Shown: positions 20,235 through 27,674 of the stretch, in pieces
How the letters are laid out: each line of letters begins with the position of its first letter
How positions within the stretch are numbered: the first letter of the stretch is position 1
Assembly: GCA_903872565.1 (NCBI GenBank)
Contig: CAIQLG010000038.1
Coordinates: forward strand, 1-45,141
DNA: 45,141 nucleotides
From: an uncultured Lentisphaerota bacterium
GTDB lineage: Bacteria; Verrucomicrobiota; Lentisphaeria; Victivallales; GWF2-50-93
Reading direction: 5' to 3'
Notes under the pieces: model-generated
Databases searched by the model: none
What the model was told of the DNA's origin: nothing
Seen by the model: only the letters and a program-made list of their open reading frames with translations
Position numbers and translations under genes: made by a program

Positions 20235-22177
20235 CAGATGGCTCTCCTATCTTTCATATCGAGAAGTTTTCTCTCTGTTTTCTTGTTGATTCCCAGTTTC
20301 TCGCGGGCATCCTCTATGAGGGACATTATCTTTTCGACAGCCTCCATCGGATCCGGAATGTAGATGAAGCCTCCGCCGAAACGCTTCCTCGCCTCGTCTC
20401 CCAGATAATTTGTCACATTTTCCGATCCGGATATGTGGAAAGGCTGTCCGAGTATCACATCAACTCCGGAAGCCACGAAATAGCATCCTATGGCGACGGC
20501 TTTCTCGCTCATCCATTCGGGAGCTACGCCGACGGCCGGAACTTTCGCGATGCAGTCGCCGAGCCCGCCTTCATAGACGATTTCTGTCGCGGCCTCGAGA
20601 ATCCTGGTGTTGTCAACACAGCTTCCCATATGAAGGACTGGTGGTATCCCGACTGTCTCGCATACTTCTCGGAGACCCTGGCCAGCGCCTTCCAGCGCGG
20701 CTTCCGGTGTGAGCTGTCCGGCTTTCGCTGATGCCTGTGCGGCGCATCCGGTCTTGAGTATCAGGACATTTCGTTTTATCAGTTCCTTTGTGATGGTGTT
20801 GATGTATGAATCGGTCTTTGTCTTGATGTTGTTGCATCCGACGATTCCGCATACGCCTCTTATTCTTCCCTGAATTATCGCGTCGTTGAGAGGTCTGAAA
20901 GATGCTCTGAACTCTCCGCCGAGCATATATCTTATCGCCTCGACGCTGAATCCGGCGATCAGCGGCTGTTTGAACTTTGGGATCTGCACCTTTTTCGGGT
21001 CGCGGTTCTTGAAGTTGTCAATTGCCATTTTTATCAGGTTCTTAGCCGAGTCATATGCGTGATCCTCGTCGAATTCCATATGGATTGCGCCGATGGTCTT
21101 GGCGATGTCGGTGGTCGAGACGATCTTTGTGTGGTACGACTTGGCGACTTCTGGCAGGCTGGGCATCACGCACTGGACATCAACGACCATCATTTCGACT
21201 GCTCCAGTTATGATCGCCAGCTCCTGCTGGAGGAAATTTCCGGCGACACTTATTCCTCTGCGCATGAGGATTTCGTTCGCGGTACAGCATAGCCCCGCGA
21301 GATTTACTCCCTCGGCACCTGCGGATTTCGCATATTCCTTGATTTCGGGATCATATACGGCGGCGGCGAGCATTTCCGAGAGGGCGGGCTCGTGTCCGTG
21401 AACAATGATGTTCACTTTTTTCTCTTCGAGGACTCCGAGATTCGCGTTGCTCCGGATAGGCTCGGGGGTTCCGAACATTATGTCGGATATCTGGGTTGCG
21501 ATCTGCGATCCGCCCCAGCCGTCCGCGAGCGAAGTCCTGAACGCCATATCGAGCAGGTTCCTGTAGTCGTGGTCAACTCCCATATGTGTGCGGTGCATTG
21601 ATTCCACGACCATCCTGTCAATCCCGAATGGTTCTATTTTTTCATTTTTCCAGACAGCGTGAGTCTTCTCGGGTGCCTGGTCCAATGTTTTGAGTGCCTC
21701 TTCCTGGGAGGTGAATTCCGAGATGAAGATGTTTGCAAGTTCGAGGGCAATGTCGTTCACTTCCCGTCCCTGCGTCTTGATGCCGTACTTGCCTGCGATT
21801 CTGTGAAGAGCCTTCACATCGGTTATCTTGTAGTCGGGTTCCTTGCCTTCAGCTATTTTCTTGAATCTCAGGACAAGGTGTCGCCCGTGGTCCGAGTGTG
21901 CAGCGGTTCCGCCCACGACTTCGCGCAGGAAATTTCTCGCCACGATGGTGTCGGCATCTGCTCCGCATGCTCCCCTCGGGGATTTAGGGGTTATCCTGCA
22001 CGGTCCCATATGGCATATTTTGCAACATACGCCCTGAGTTCCGAATTTGCAGGATGCGCCTTGGGCATCCGCCCTTGTGAAGCAGGTTTCGATGCAGTCA
22101 TTCTGCGATTTTATTATCATCTCCACTGACGCCGGATCTGAAACCAGTTCCTCCGGTTTCCTAGCTTCTTTGGCCAT
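20234..22177 (-). CDS. cooS: Anaerobic Ni-Fe carbon monoxide dehydrogenase catalytic subunit
   Basis: CODH (CooS/AcsA), which interconverts CO2 and CO and passes CO to acetyl-CoA synthase. Its 647 residues are typical. D-cluster ligands are Cys43 and Cys51. B-cluster ligands are Cys52, Cys55, Cys60 and Cys71. The C-cluster (Ni-Fe-S) has His260 (or His262) in 'VHGHEP', then Cys297 (or the adjacent Cys298), Cys336, Cys448, Cys478 and Cys520. All expected ligands are present, so the enzyme should be active. It overlaps cooC by 17 bases upstream and acsB-acsD by one base downstream, a tightly coupled block. Its position next to AcsB marks it as the ACS-bound CODH rather than a solitary CO-oxidising form. 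Confidence 0.97.
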   Translation of the reverse strand: MAKEARKPEELVSDPASVEMIIKSQNDCIETCFTRADAQGASCKFGTQGVCCKICHMGPCRITPKSPRGACGADADTIVARNFLREVVGGTAAHSDHGRHLVLRFKKIAEGKEPDYKITDVKALHRIAGKYGIKTQGREVNDIALELANIFISEFTSQEEALKTLDQAPEKTHAVWKNEKIEPFGIDRMVVESMHRTHMGVDHDYRNLLDMAFRTSLADGWGGSQIATQISDIMFGTPEPIRSNANLGVLEEKKVNIIVHGHEPALSEMLAAAVYDPEIKEYAKSAGAEGVNLAGLCCTANEILMRRGISVAGNFLQQELAIITGAVEMMVVDVQCVMPSLPEVAKSYHTKIVSTTDIAKTIGAIHMEFDEDHAYDSAKNLIKMAIDNFKNRDPKKVQIPKFKQPLIAGFSVEAIRYMLGGEFRASFRPLNDAIIQGRIRGVCGIVGCNNIKTKTDSYINTITKELIKRNVLILKTGCAAQASAKAGQLTPEAALEGAGQGLREVCETVGIPPVLHMGSCVDNTRILEAATEIVYEGGLGDCIAKVPAVGVAPEWMSEKAVAIGCYFVASGVDVILGQPFHISGSENVTNYLGDEARKRFGGGFIYIPDPMEAVEKIMSLIEDAREKLGINKKTERKLLDMKDRRAI

Positions 22178-22946
22178 TTAATTTCTCCTTGAACAGCTTT
22201 TTAAGAAAATTATCTATGCAAACTATGAGTTCATTCCCGGGCGGAAGAGACAATAGATCCTTCCCTTTTTCCGAGAATGAAATTATATCCTGGTTCTCCG
22301 GGAGCTCGACGATAAAATCCGCATTGGTGTCTTTTCCCAGCTCCTCGATATGGGCGGCATGTGTTTCGCTCCTGACCCTGTTGACGAAGATGCAGAGCTT
22401 GTCGAACTCTATCTTCATTTCGAGTGCGAGCTGGTGGAGCCTTCTCACAGTATCAAGTCCATTTTTAGTTGGGACAGTCACCATTGCGAGGAGATTCACT
22501 TTTTTTACAATTCTTCTTGAAAGATTTTCGAGCCCGGCCTCGTTGTCAATCACCATGTACGGGTAGCCCGAAGAGAGTTTCGATATTACATCTTTGAGAA
22601 CATTGTTGGCGAAGCAGTAGCACCCCGGGCCTTCGGGTCTTCCCATCGCGATCAGATCGAACTTGTCGGCCTCGACAAGGCTTTCCTCAATTTTCATTTC
22701 CAATAACTGCTGTTTGGCGATTCCGGTAACTTTTCCCGTGGATGCCTGATTCCGGACATCCTCGCGGATTCTGCCAACAGTATTTTTGACGGCTGCTCCG
22801 AGAACCGTGTCGAGGCAGGAGTTGGGATCGGCATCCACGGCGAGGACCGGTGACAGGCCATTTGCCGCGATGCGGCTGATCAGTAGGCCTGCAATCGTGG
22901 TCTTCCCGACTCCTCCCTTTCCTGTTATTGCTATTATATAAGACAT
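22161..22946 (-). CDS. cooC: CODH nickel-insertion ATPase CooC
   Basis: MinD/ParA-type P-loop ATPase of 261 residues that helps insert nickel into the C-cluster of CODH. It has the deviant Walker A 'GKGGVGKT' (residues 9-16), the Walker A' region 'AVDADPNSCLD', and the CooC-specific Cys109-x-Cys111 pair ('GCYCFAN') that binds metal at the dimer interface. 'VIDNEAGLENLSRR' is the Walker B region. It overlaps the start of cooS by 17 bases, so the two are translated together. The ATG at 22946 directly touches a GGTTATAAGT repeat array, so its own translation signal lies within or across this array. Confidence 0.94.
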   Translation of the reverse strand: MSYIIAITGKGGVGKTTIAGLLISRIAANGLSPVLAVDADPNSCLDTVLGAAVKNTVGRIREDVRNQASTGKVTGIAKQQLLEMKIEESLVEADKFDLIAMGRPEGPGCYCFANNVLKDVISKLSSGYPYMVIDNEAGLENLSRRIVKKVNLLAMVTVPTKNGLDTVRRLHQLALEMKIEFDKLCIFVNRVRSETHAAHIEELGKDTNADFIVELPENQDIISFSEKGKDLLSLPPGNELIVCIDNFLKKLFKEKLNGQRS

Positions 22947-22980
22947 GGTTATCGGTTATAAGTTATTGGTTATAAGTTAT
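22947..22980. repeat. GGTTATAAG tandem array, left arm
   Basis: Units GGTTATCGGTTATAAGTTAT and TGGTTATAAGTTAT. The opposite orientation (CTTATAACC type) occurs at 23371-23392 and 23485-23517, so the array frames the second four-helix-bundle gene as an inverted pair. It reaches into the last codons of that gene and up to the cooC start codon. Confidence 0.8.
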
Positions 22981-23362
22981 CAGCCTGTCCTAAGCTTGTC
23001 GAACGAACTATTGGTTTGTCGGCTAATGAGTTCTTCAAGGCTTGCAGCATCTTTGTTAATGATATGAGCTCGTCAATAATAATTTTTCCGTTTTCTTTAT
23101 CTATAATTCCAATTTGGATCGCTATATATATTTGCGTGCGCAATTCTGCCGCGGAGCCTTTGGCAATATTGACAAACCGCCGGAATTCCGCAGTGCTATT
23201 TCTGTCGCATCCCTCGGCAATATTCGAGGGGATGGACAATGCAGAACGCAATATCTGATCTTTAATCCAGAATGAATTTGTTTCTTTAAGTAATTCATGA
23301 AGATTGACCGTTAGGCGGCATGACTTTTTCCAGACATCCAGATTTTCAAAATTCGACTTCAT
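22970..23362 (-). CDS. Four-helix-bundle protein (S23/IVP family), second copy
   Basis: Protein of 130 residues with the family signature: 'NFENLDVWKKSCRLTVNLHE', 'ILRSALSIPSNIAEGCDRNS', 'EFRRFVNIAKGSAAELRTQI', then a last helix ending near 'LQALKNSLAD'. It is a different subfamily from the copy at 16143-16673, so it arrived independently. The last residues are translated from the flank. It separates cooC from the small coiled-coil gene in the acs cluster, and is framed by inverted GGTTATAAGT arrays. As with the first copy, I see no reason to give it a role in CO metabolism. Confidence 0.85.
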   Translation of the reverse strand: MKSNFENLDVWKKSCRLTVNLHELLKETNSFWIKDQILRSALSIPSNIAEGCDRNSTAEFRRFVNIAKGSAAELRTQIYIAIQIGIIDKENGKIIIDELISLTKMLQALKNSLADKPIVRSTSLGQADNL

Positions 23363-23370
23363 TTTCGACC

Positions 23371-23517
23371 TTTTACTTATAACCTAATAACATAATGTCA
23401 CTAACCTAAGCCTCAAATAAGCGAGAAAGACACACGCTAAAGCCGTGAACTCCAACAGTTTTTCCTCATATCTTAGCAACATTTACCTATAACTAATTAA
23501 CTTATAACCTATAACTC
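23371..23517. repeat. GGTTATAAG tandem array, right arm (two blocks)
   Basis: Block 1 (23371-23392) reads ACTTATAACCTAATAACATA and block 2 (23485-23517) reads CCTATAACTAATTAACTTAT then AACCTATAACT. Both are inverted relative to 22947-22980. The bases between the blocks hold no gene. Confidence 0.75.
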
Positions 23518-23523
23518 TTTATA

Positions 23524-23730
23524 TCAATGTGCATGCGGTGTTCCGCAGCCGTCGCTGATTCTTGCCAGCTCGTTCTTTTTACCCGCCAGATCGTTCTTCA
23601 ACGCTCCTAGTTTTGTATATGTGGCCTTTGCCAGCTTATTTTTACTCTCGAGTTTCTCGATCACCTCCTCGAGATCTTCGATTTCCGTCATTAGTTTCAC
23701 ATACTTTTGTCTTTCGGGATCTGTGTTCAT
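23524..23730 (-). CDS. Small coiled-coil protein with Cys/His C-terminus
   Basis: Protein of 68 residues. Residues 10-58 are one long charged heptad-like helix or hairpin ('EIEDLEEVIEKLESKNKLAK'). The tail 'DGCGTPHAH' places Cys62, His66 and His68 in a short flexible end, a plausible nickel or zinc site. The start overlaps the stop of the CooC/AcsF-type gene by four bases (ATGA), so it is translated with it. I do not recognise a named family. Because it stands beside a nickel-insertion ATPase in a CODH/ACS cluster, and because nickel chaperones often end in His or Cys tails, I infer a metallochaperone or adaptor role. The inference rests on context and composition only. Confidence 0.7.
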   Translation of the reverse strand: MNTDPERQKYVKLMTEIEDLEEVIEKLESKNKLAKATYTKLGALKNDLAGKKNELARISDGCGTPHAH

Positions 23731-24497
23731 TTCGCGAATTTCCTTAATATTGATTCAAGAGCCTTCCTTGTTTCCGGTTCAATATCTTCCAGGACAGAAG
23801 TCCCTTCGATGTCGGATCTCCTGATTTTTTCGGAGAAGGGTATCATTCCGATAATTTCAGATTTGGGCAGGGAGTTCCGGATGAACTTCTCGTCGTCAGG
23901 AGATGATATCCTGTTGCCCACGATGAAAAGTTTTCTGAGCCCGATCTCGTGCGCCATCCTGATGATGGTCTCCGCGCAGTCTACGGACCTGAGCCCGGGT
24001 TCGACCACTATCAGCATGGCGTCAACACCGCTTACGGTGGCTCTGCCAAGATGCTCCACACCCGCCTCCATATCCATGATGAGGGTTTCATTTCTGTGGA
24101 GGATCAGGTTGGACACGAGAGCTTTCACCAGAATATTCTCGGGACAGGCACATCCGCTTCCGCCCTTTTCGATAGCTCCTATGACTATGAGCGATACCCC
24201 GTTGTGGTTCAGCGCATAATTGTCGGCGATGTCGGAGACTTCCGGATTGAGTTTGAACATCTGTCCATACTGTTTCACTTTTGCTCCGGTGCGCTCCTCG
24301 ATCAATTCCTTCTGCCGCGAGATAGGTATTATTGTGCGCCGTATTTTCTCCGGGATTCCAAGGGCGTTTGCGAGATTCGCAGCTGGATCGGCATCCAGAG
24401 CGAGGACTTTCTTTTTCTTCTCCGCGAGAAGAAGAGCGAAAGCCGCCGCAATGGTTGACTTTCCGACTCCACCTTTGCCTGAAATCGCAAGTTTCAT
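23727..24497 (-). CDS. Second CooC/AcsF-type nickel-insertion ATPase
   Basis: P-loop ATPase of 257 residues from ATG 24497; an upstream ATG in the same frame lies inside the preceding gene and is rejected. It has 'SGKGGVGKST', 'ALDADPAANLANALG', the Cys116-x-Cys118 metal site ('GSGCACPEN') and Walker B 'IMDMEAGVEHLGR'. It is clearly distinct from CooC at 22161-22946. In Moorella-type clusters a second CooC-like ATPase, AcsF, serves acetyl-CoA synthase, so this is the AcsF candidate. That assignment is inference, as sequence alone does not separate AcsF from CooC. It starts two bases after the stop of the core-MetE-like gene and overlaps the small Cys/His protein by four bases. Confidence 0.88.
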   Translation of the reverse strand: MKLAISGKGGVGKSTIAAAFALLLAEKKKKVLALDADPAANLANALGIPEKIRRTIIPISRQKELIEERTGAKVKQYGQMFKLNPEVSDIADNYALNHNGVSLIVIGAIEKGGSGCACPENILVKALVSNLILHRNETLIMDMEAGVEHLGRATVSGVDAMLIVVEPGLRSVDCAETIIRMAHEIGLRKLFIVGNRISSPDDEKFIRNSLPKSEIIGMIPFSEKIRRSDIEGTSVLEDIEPETRKALESILRKFAK

Positions 24498-24499
24498 AC

Positions 24500-25567
24500 T
24501 TAGAATCCGTATTTCGCCTTCATTTTCTTCGAGAGCTGGAAGAGTGTCTCGAAAACTCTTTCGGCATCGGCAGTATCCATCGATCCGGTTCCGCACGAAG
24601 GAGTTATTACAGCCTGTTCGGCGATGAGCTTCTTGTCAATGCCCTTGGATGCGAGATTGTCCATCATCTTTTCGAGATGGGCTTCGAGAGTTTCTACACT
24701 TTGCTCCCTTATTGCGGTTGATGTCGGAACGATACCCCAGGCGAGAATACCTCCGCGCCCGAGAAGCGCCTTTACGGAGTCAGGGTACATAGCGATTGTC
24801 TCGCCGAATCCGAAGGCGTCGAAGTTTACCATGTCAACTCCGGCATCAATTAGAATACTCCATTCCGTGTTTCCGCAGCAGTGTATTCCTGCAAGGGCGT
24901 TTTCCGCGTGTACCGCCTCTATAACTTCGTTCAGCACGGCAACGACATCCTCCCGGTTTACCGAGACGTATGTGGAACTTCCGAAGGCGGAGAGAATAGG
25001 TTCGTCAATGAAACATATCACCTTTTCGGCGTAAGGCTGGAATTTCTGTATCTGCCAGCGGCATTTCATCGCGAGCGCCTTGACTATCATGTCCCTGAAT
25101 TCATCATTGTAGTAGATTGCCCGCTTGTTTTCATCCACAAGGGTGAGCGCGAAACTGCAGGGACCGGTGGTCTGGACTTTTACAAAAGGCAGTTTTGTCC
25201 CGCCTCTTGCCTGAAGCGCCTTTTCGAGGGCGTATATTCCTTTCGAGAAGGCCGGGCTTATCGCCATGGCGGAGAAGTCGTTTGTGCCTCCTTCATCCGT
25301 TGCCTCCATATATTTTTCGTAGAACTGTGCGAATGCTTCGGACGCATCGCCCGATGTCTCGAAAAACATCCTGTGTTTCACCTCGTCAATGACGGCGCAG
25401 GGCATTCCTTCGGAATACTGGATTTCCATCTGTTCGTGGAGGCCAAGTTTAGGAAGCTGCGGCCATATCGGTGCGTTGCACATTTTTGTGAGTGAGACTT
25501 TTACCGCGTAGTCTGGATCCGAGAATGGCATACTGCCTATTCCGGTCGCCGTGAATTTTGTCTTCAT
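24500..25567 (-). CDS. Core-MetE-like (cobalamin-independent methionine synthase family) methyltransferase
   Basis: Protein of 355 residues made only of a MetE C-terminal-type (UROD/MetE superfamily) barrel. Zinc ligands of the family are visible: His229-x-Cys231 ('GIHCCGN') and Cys325 in 'TPSCGTGS'. 'TTGPCSFAL' and 'FIDEP' are also typical. The folate-binding N-terminal half of classical MetE is absent, so it is unlikely to use methyltetrahydrofolate. In Dehalococcoides a similar core-MetE takes the methyl group from methylated CFeSP to make methionine. Being in the acs cluster, this protein may do the same, or act as another corrinoid methyltransferase. A clear SD (AAGGAGTTACAATG) precedes the start. 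The gap to the next upstream gene contains a direct repeat ATATGACCTAT. Confidence 0.85.
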   Translation of the reverse strand: MKTKFTATGIGSMPFSDPDYAVKVSLTKMCNAPIWPQLPKLGLHEQMEIQYSEGMPCAVIDEVKHRMFFETSGDASEAFAQFYEKYMEATDEGGTNDFSAMAISPAFSKGIYALEKALQARGGTKLPFVKVQTTGPCSFALTLVDENKRAIYYNDEFRDMIVKALAMKCRWQIQKFQPYAEKVICFIDEPILSAFGSSTYVSVNREDVVAVLNEVIEAVHAENALAGIHCCGNTEWSILIDAGVDMVNFDAFGFGETIAMYPDSVKALLGRGGILAWGIVPTSTAIREQSVETLEAHLEKMMDNLASKGIDKKLIAEQAVITPSCGTGSMDTADAERVFETLFQLSKKMKAKYGF

Positions 25568-25625
25568 TGTAACTCCTTAAATGTAAATAATTTAAAAATA
25601 TGACCTATAGGGCATATATGACCTA

Positions 25626-26522
25626 TTATTTCTTGTAATTCTGAACCGCTTTTTTTATTGCTGCGATATGTGCCGGAGTGGTTCCGCAGCATCCGCCTAT
25701 GATGTTTGCGCCAGCCTTGATGAGATCCGGAACTTTGGCGGCCATTTCCTCGGGTGTTTCCGGAAAGATGTCAACACCGTCCACATTTTTCGGAAGCCCG
25801 GCATTGGCATGAACAAGGATGTATGCCTTTGGAGCCGCCTTCTTGATTTCCTTCAAGATGTCAATCATCCGTTCCATTCCGTTTCCGCAGTTTGTTCCGA
25901 TGATGTCGGCTCCGGCATCGAGGGCCGCCTTGGCGGCATCCGCGGGTGAAACTCCCATCATTGTCCTGTATTCTCCGTTCACAGTGCGTTCGAATGTGAA
26001 CGTGCATATCACTTCGCATTTTGTGTTCTCTTTAGCCGCCTTGATTGCCAGTACCGCCTCGTCTATGGCGCTCATTGTTTCGATGCAGATAGCGTCGGCG
26101 CCGCCTTTTTCAAGCGCCATGGCCTGTTCCTTGAAGGAATTGTAGAGTTCCTCCTCAGTCACATCAGCCATGATGAGTATTTTGCCTGTGGGTCCGACAG
26201 ATGCGATCACCCACTTGTCGTTTCCGGCAGCCTTGCGGGAAATTTTTGCCGAGGCCTCGTTTATTTCGGCGGCTCTGTCGGCAAGTCCGTAATGTTCTAG
26301 TTTGAAGCTTGTCCCTCCGAAACTGTCTGATTCAACCATGTCGGCTCCGGCTTCAATGTAGTTTTTGGCGACATCGAGCACATCGTTCGGCCTGGTTACG
26401 CACCATAGTTCAGGACACTCTCCCGGTTTGAGCCCCTTTTTCTGGAGAAATGTTCCCCAGGCTCCGTCTGAGACCAAGATTCGGCCATTTTTCACCGCTT
26501 CGACAATTCTACCTTTCGACAT
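25626..26522 (-). CDS. Homocysteine S-methyltransferase domain protein
   Basis: Single-domain protein of the homocysteine/selenocysteine methyltransferase family (the MetH N-terminal module), 298 residues. The zinc ligands are Cys212 ('GTNCGNG') and Cys278-Cys279 ('GGCCGTTP'). The N-terminal 'ILVSDGAWGTFLQKKGL' and 'EAGADMVESDSFGG' are typical. It lacks the folate, cobalamin and activation domains of full MetH, so it needs a methylated corrinoid protein or other donor in trans. It is the first gene of the acs cluster, with an excellent SD (GAGGAGGAATTTATG). With the core-MetE-like protein this gives two possible methyl-transfer enzymes, while acsE is missing from the window. Homocysteine as acceptor is an inference from family. 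Confidence 0.88.
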   Translation of the reverse strand: MSKGRIVEAVKNGRILVSDGAWGTFLQKKGLKPGECPELWCVTRPNDVLDVAKNYIEAGADMVESDSFGGTSFKLEHYGLADRAAEINEASAKISRKAAGNDKWVIASVGPTGKILIMADVTEEELYNSFKEQAMALEKGGADAICIETMSAIDEAVLAIKAAKENTKCEVICTFTFERTVNGEYRTMMGVSPADAAKAALDAGADIIGTNCGNGMERMIDILKEIKKAAPKAYILVHANAGLPKNVDGVDIFPETPEEMAAKVPDLIKAGANIIGGCCGTTPAHIAAIKKAVQNYKK

Positions 26523-26588
26523 AAATTCCTCCTCAAATTTTTGGTTTATTGTGAACTTGTCATTTGAAAATCCAAAATAGTCGGATTT

Positions 26589-26617
26589 ATGCTAAAGATA
26601 ATAAAGGGAAATTGAAA
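26589..26617 (-). promoter_or_regulatory. Putative promoter for the acs cluster
   Basis: On the minus strand TTTCAA (26617-26612) and TAGCAT (26594-26589) are spaced 17 bases apart, about 66 bases upstream of the first gene in AT-rich DNA. Both are imperfect matches to sigma-70 boxes. No cobalamin-riboswitch features were recognised nearby. Confidence 0.3.
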
Positions 26618-26777
26618 TAAAACAGTATTTTTTTATTTTTGCACAATATTCACAATTATTTGTAGTTTATTACCACTGAAGAATTGCAGGCGGCCAGGAG
26701 ATCCAGCAAAATATTTTAACCACTGAACACACGGAAGATGGTTTGCCACAATGAGGCACAAATGGCACAAAAATGAA

Positions 26778-27134
26778 TTATGGGAAATGAATACGAATTT
26801 TCCTGTCAGTTACAACAACAAAACATTTTTCCCAGGAAGTGACATCTGATGTGCTGAAGACATTTTCAATTCGCTCGACCAGTTCAAGCCTTCCAGGTGC
26901 CATAAGCCTTACAAGCATTATGCCTGGATGAGTTCCGGGTTTGAATTTCCTGATGTCAGAAAAATCCATGTCCTGTGTGACAAGGAATCTACTTTCTTCA
27001 CAGACTTTTTTCCATACATCGTCATCACAATGCCCGGAAAGCCCTTCCTGAAAAACAGTTTCAACATCGAATCCATATTTGGAGAGGACGGAGACAAGCG
27101 AAACAGGGAGATTTTCATCCAGTTTGATTTTCAT
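26778..27134 (-). CDS. DUF5615 PIN-like toxin component
   Basis: Protein of 118 residues of the DUF5615 (PIN-like/Mut7-C-like) family: 'IKLDENLPVSLVSVLSKYGF', 'GLSGHCDDDVW', 'FLVTQDMDFSDIRKF'. The acidic residues Asp6, Glu7, Asp55 and Asp57 form the expected nuclease-like centre. The start overlaps the upstream DUF433 gene by four bases. The pair is a typical toxin-antitoxin-like unit of the DUF433/DUF5615 kind. It stands just upstream of the acs cluster on the same strand, but with more than 250 bases between, so it is unlikely to share its promoter. Confidence 0.88.
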   Translation of the reverse strand: MKIKLDENLPVSLVSVLSKYGFDVETVFQEGLSGHCDDDVWKKVCEESRFLVTQDMDFSDIRKFKPGTHPGIMLVRLMAPGRLELVERIENVFSTSDVTSWEKCFVVVTDRKIRIHFP

Positions 27135-27376
27135 ACAGCAAGAGGATCACAGGATAGAACGGGTATATCTTCTGCAGCGGAACTGGCGGCAAATGCGATC
27201 ACAGCTCTTACATCGTCTCTTTTAAGCACAGGAAAATCCTTGAGAAGTTCATCTTCCATTGCGCCTTCGGCAAGGCTGGCAAGCAACGTTTTAACTGTAA
27301 CTCTTGTTCCACGGATAACGGGCTCTCCACCACAAATATTTGCTCGTTTTTCAAAATGAATCGCATAATTCATCAT
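27131..27376 (-). CDS. DUF433 antitoxin component
   Basis: Small protein of about 81 residues with the DUF433 signature 'GGEPVIRGTRVTVKTLLASL' and 'EGAMEDELLKDFP', a winged or short helix-turn-helix DNA-binding fold. I chose ATG 27376 (AAGGA seven bases before) over the longer upstream reading frame. It probably neutralises the DUF5615 protein encoded four bases into its end and represses their common promoter. Role inferred from family and gene order. Confidence 0.88.
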   Translation of the reverse strand: MMNYAIHFEKRANICGGEPVIRGTRVTVKTLLASLAEGAMEDELLKDFPVLKRDDVRAVIAFAASSAAEDIPVLSCDPLAV

Positions 27377-27615
27377 AATTGATTCCTTATCTCTCCTGAT
27401 TTTAATATACAAACAAAAATCCATTTTCCAATGTCAAGGTTCGAAAAATTTGATTTTGCCTCGAAAAATGATATGTTTCAAAAAATGATGAACCTTCTGT
27501 TCCCGGGGATCGGCGATAAGAAAGTTACTACGATGGGATAGCTAGTAAACCATGTAAATCAAGTTGCCTCATTTCCATTAACAATCGATCAAATTATTTC
27601 CGTACGCAAAGGCTA

Positions 27616-27652
27616 AGAGTTCCGGTTATGTTTTCAGCATAACCGGAACTCT
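27616..27652. terminator. Perfect 15-bp hairpin downstream of PIG-L gene
   Basis: AGAGTTCCGGTTATG and CATAACCGGAACTCT pair perfectly around a seven-base loop (TTTTCAG). It lies 23 bases beyond the stop of the PIG-L gene, as expected for a terminator, but no clear T-run follows on either strand. It could instead stabilise the mRNA end. Confidence 0.6.
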
Positions 27653-27674
27653 GATACACTTTATTGCAAGCAAC

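Noticed and set aside
22947..23517. GGTTATAAGT repeats as operator sites for the acs genes
   Set aside because: They frame the four-helix-bundle gene as inverted arrays and vary in unit and spacing, which fits an element boundary better than a regulator site.
24498..24596. An N-terminal extension of the second CooC-type ATPase
   Set aside because: These 33 codons lie within the preceding methyltransferase gene and precede the canonical 'MKLAISGKGGVGKST' start.
26523..26777. A cobalamin or other riboswitch upstream of the acs cluster
   Set aside because: I looked for the B12-box pattern and paired elements and saw none; only AT-rich DNA with a weak promoter-like match.
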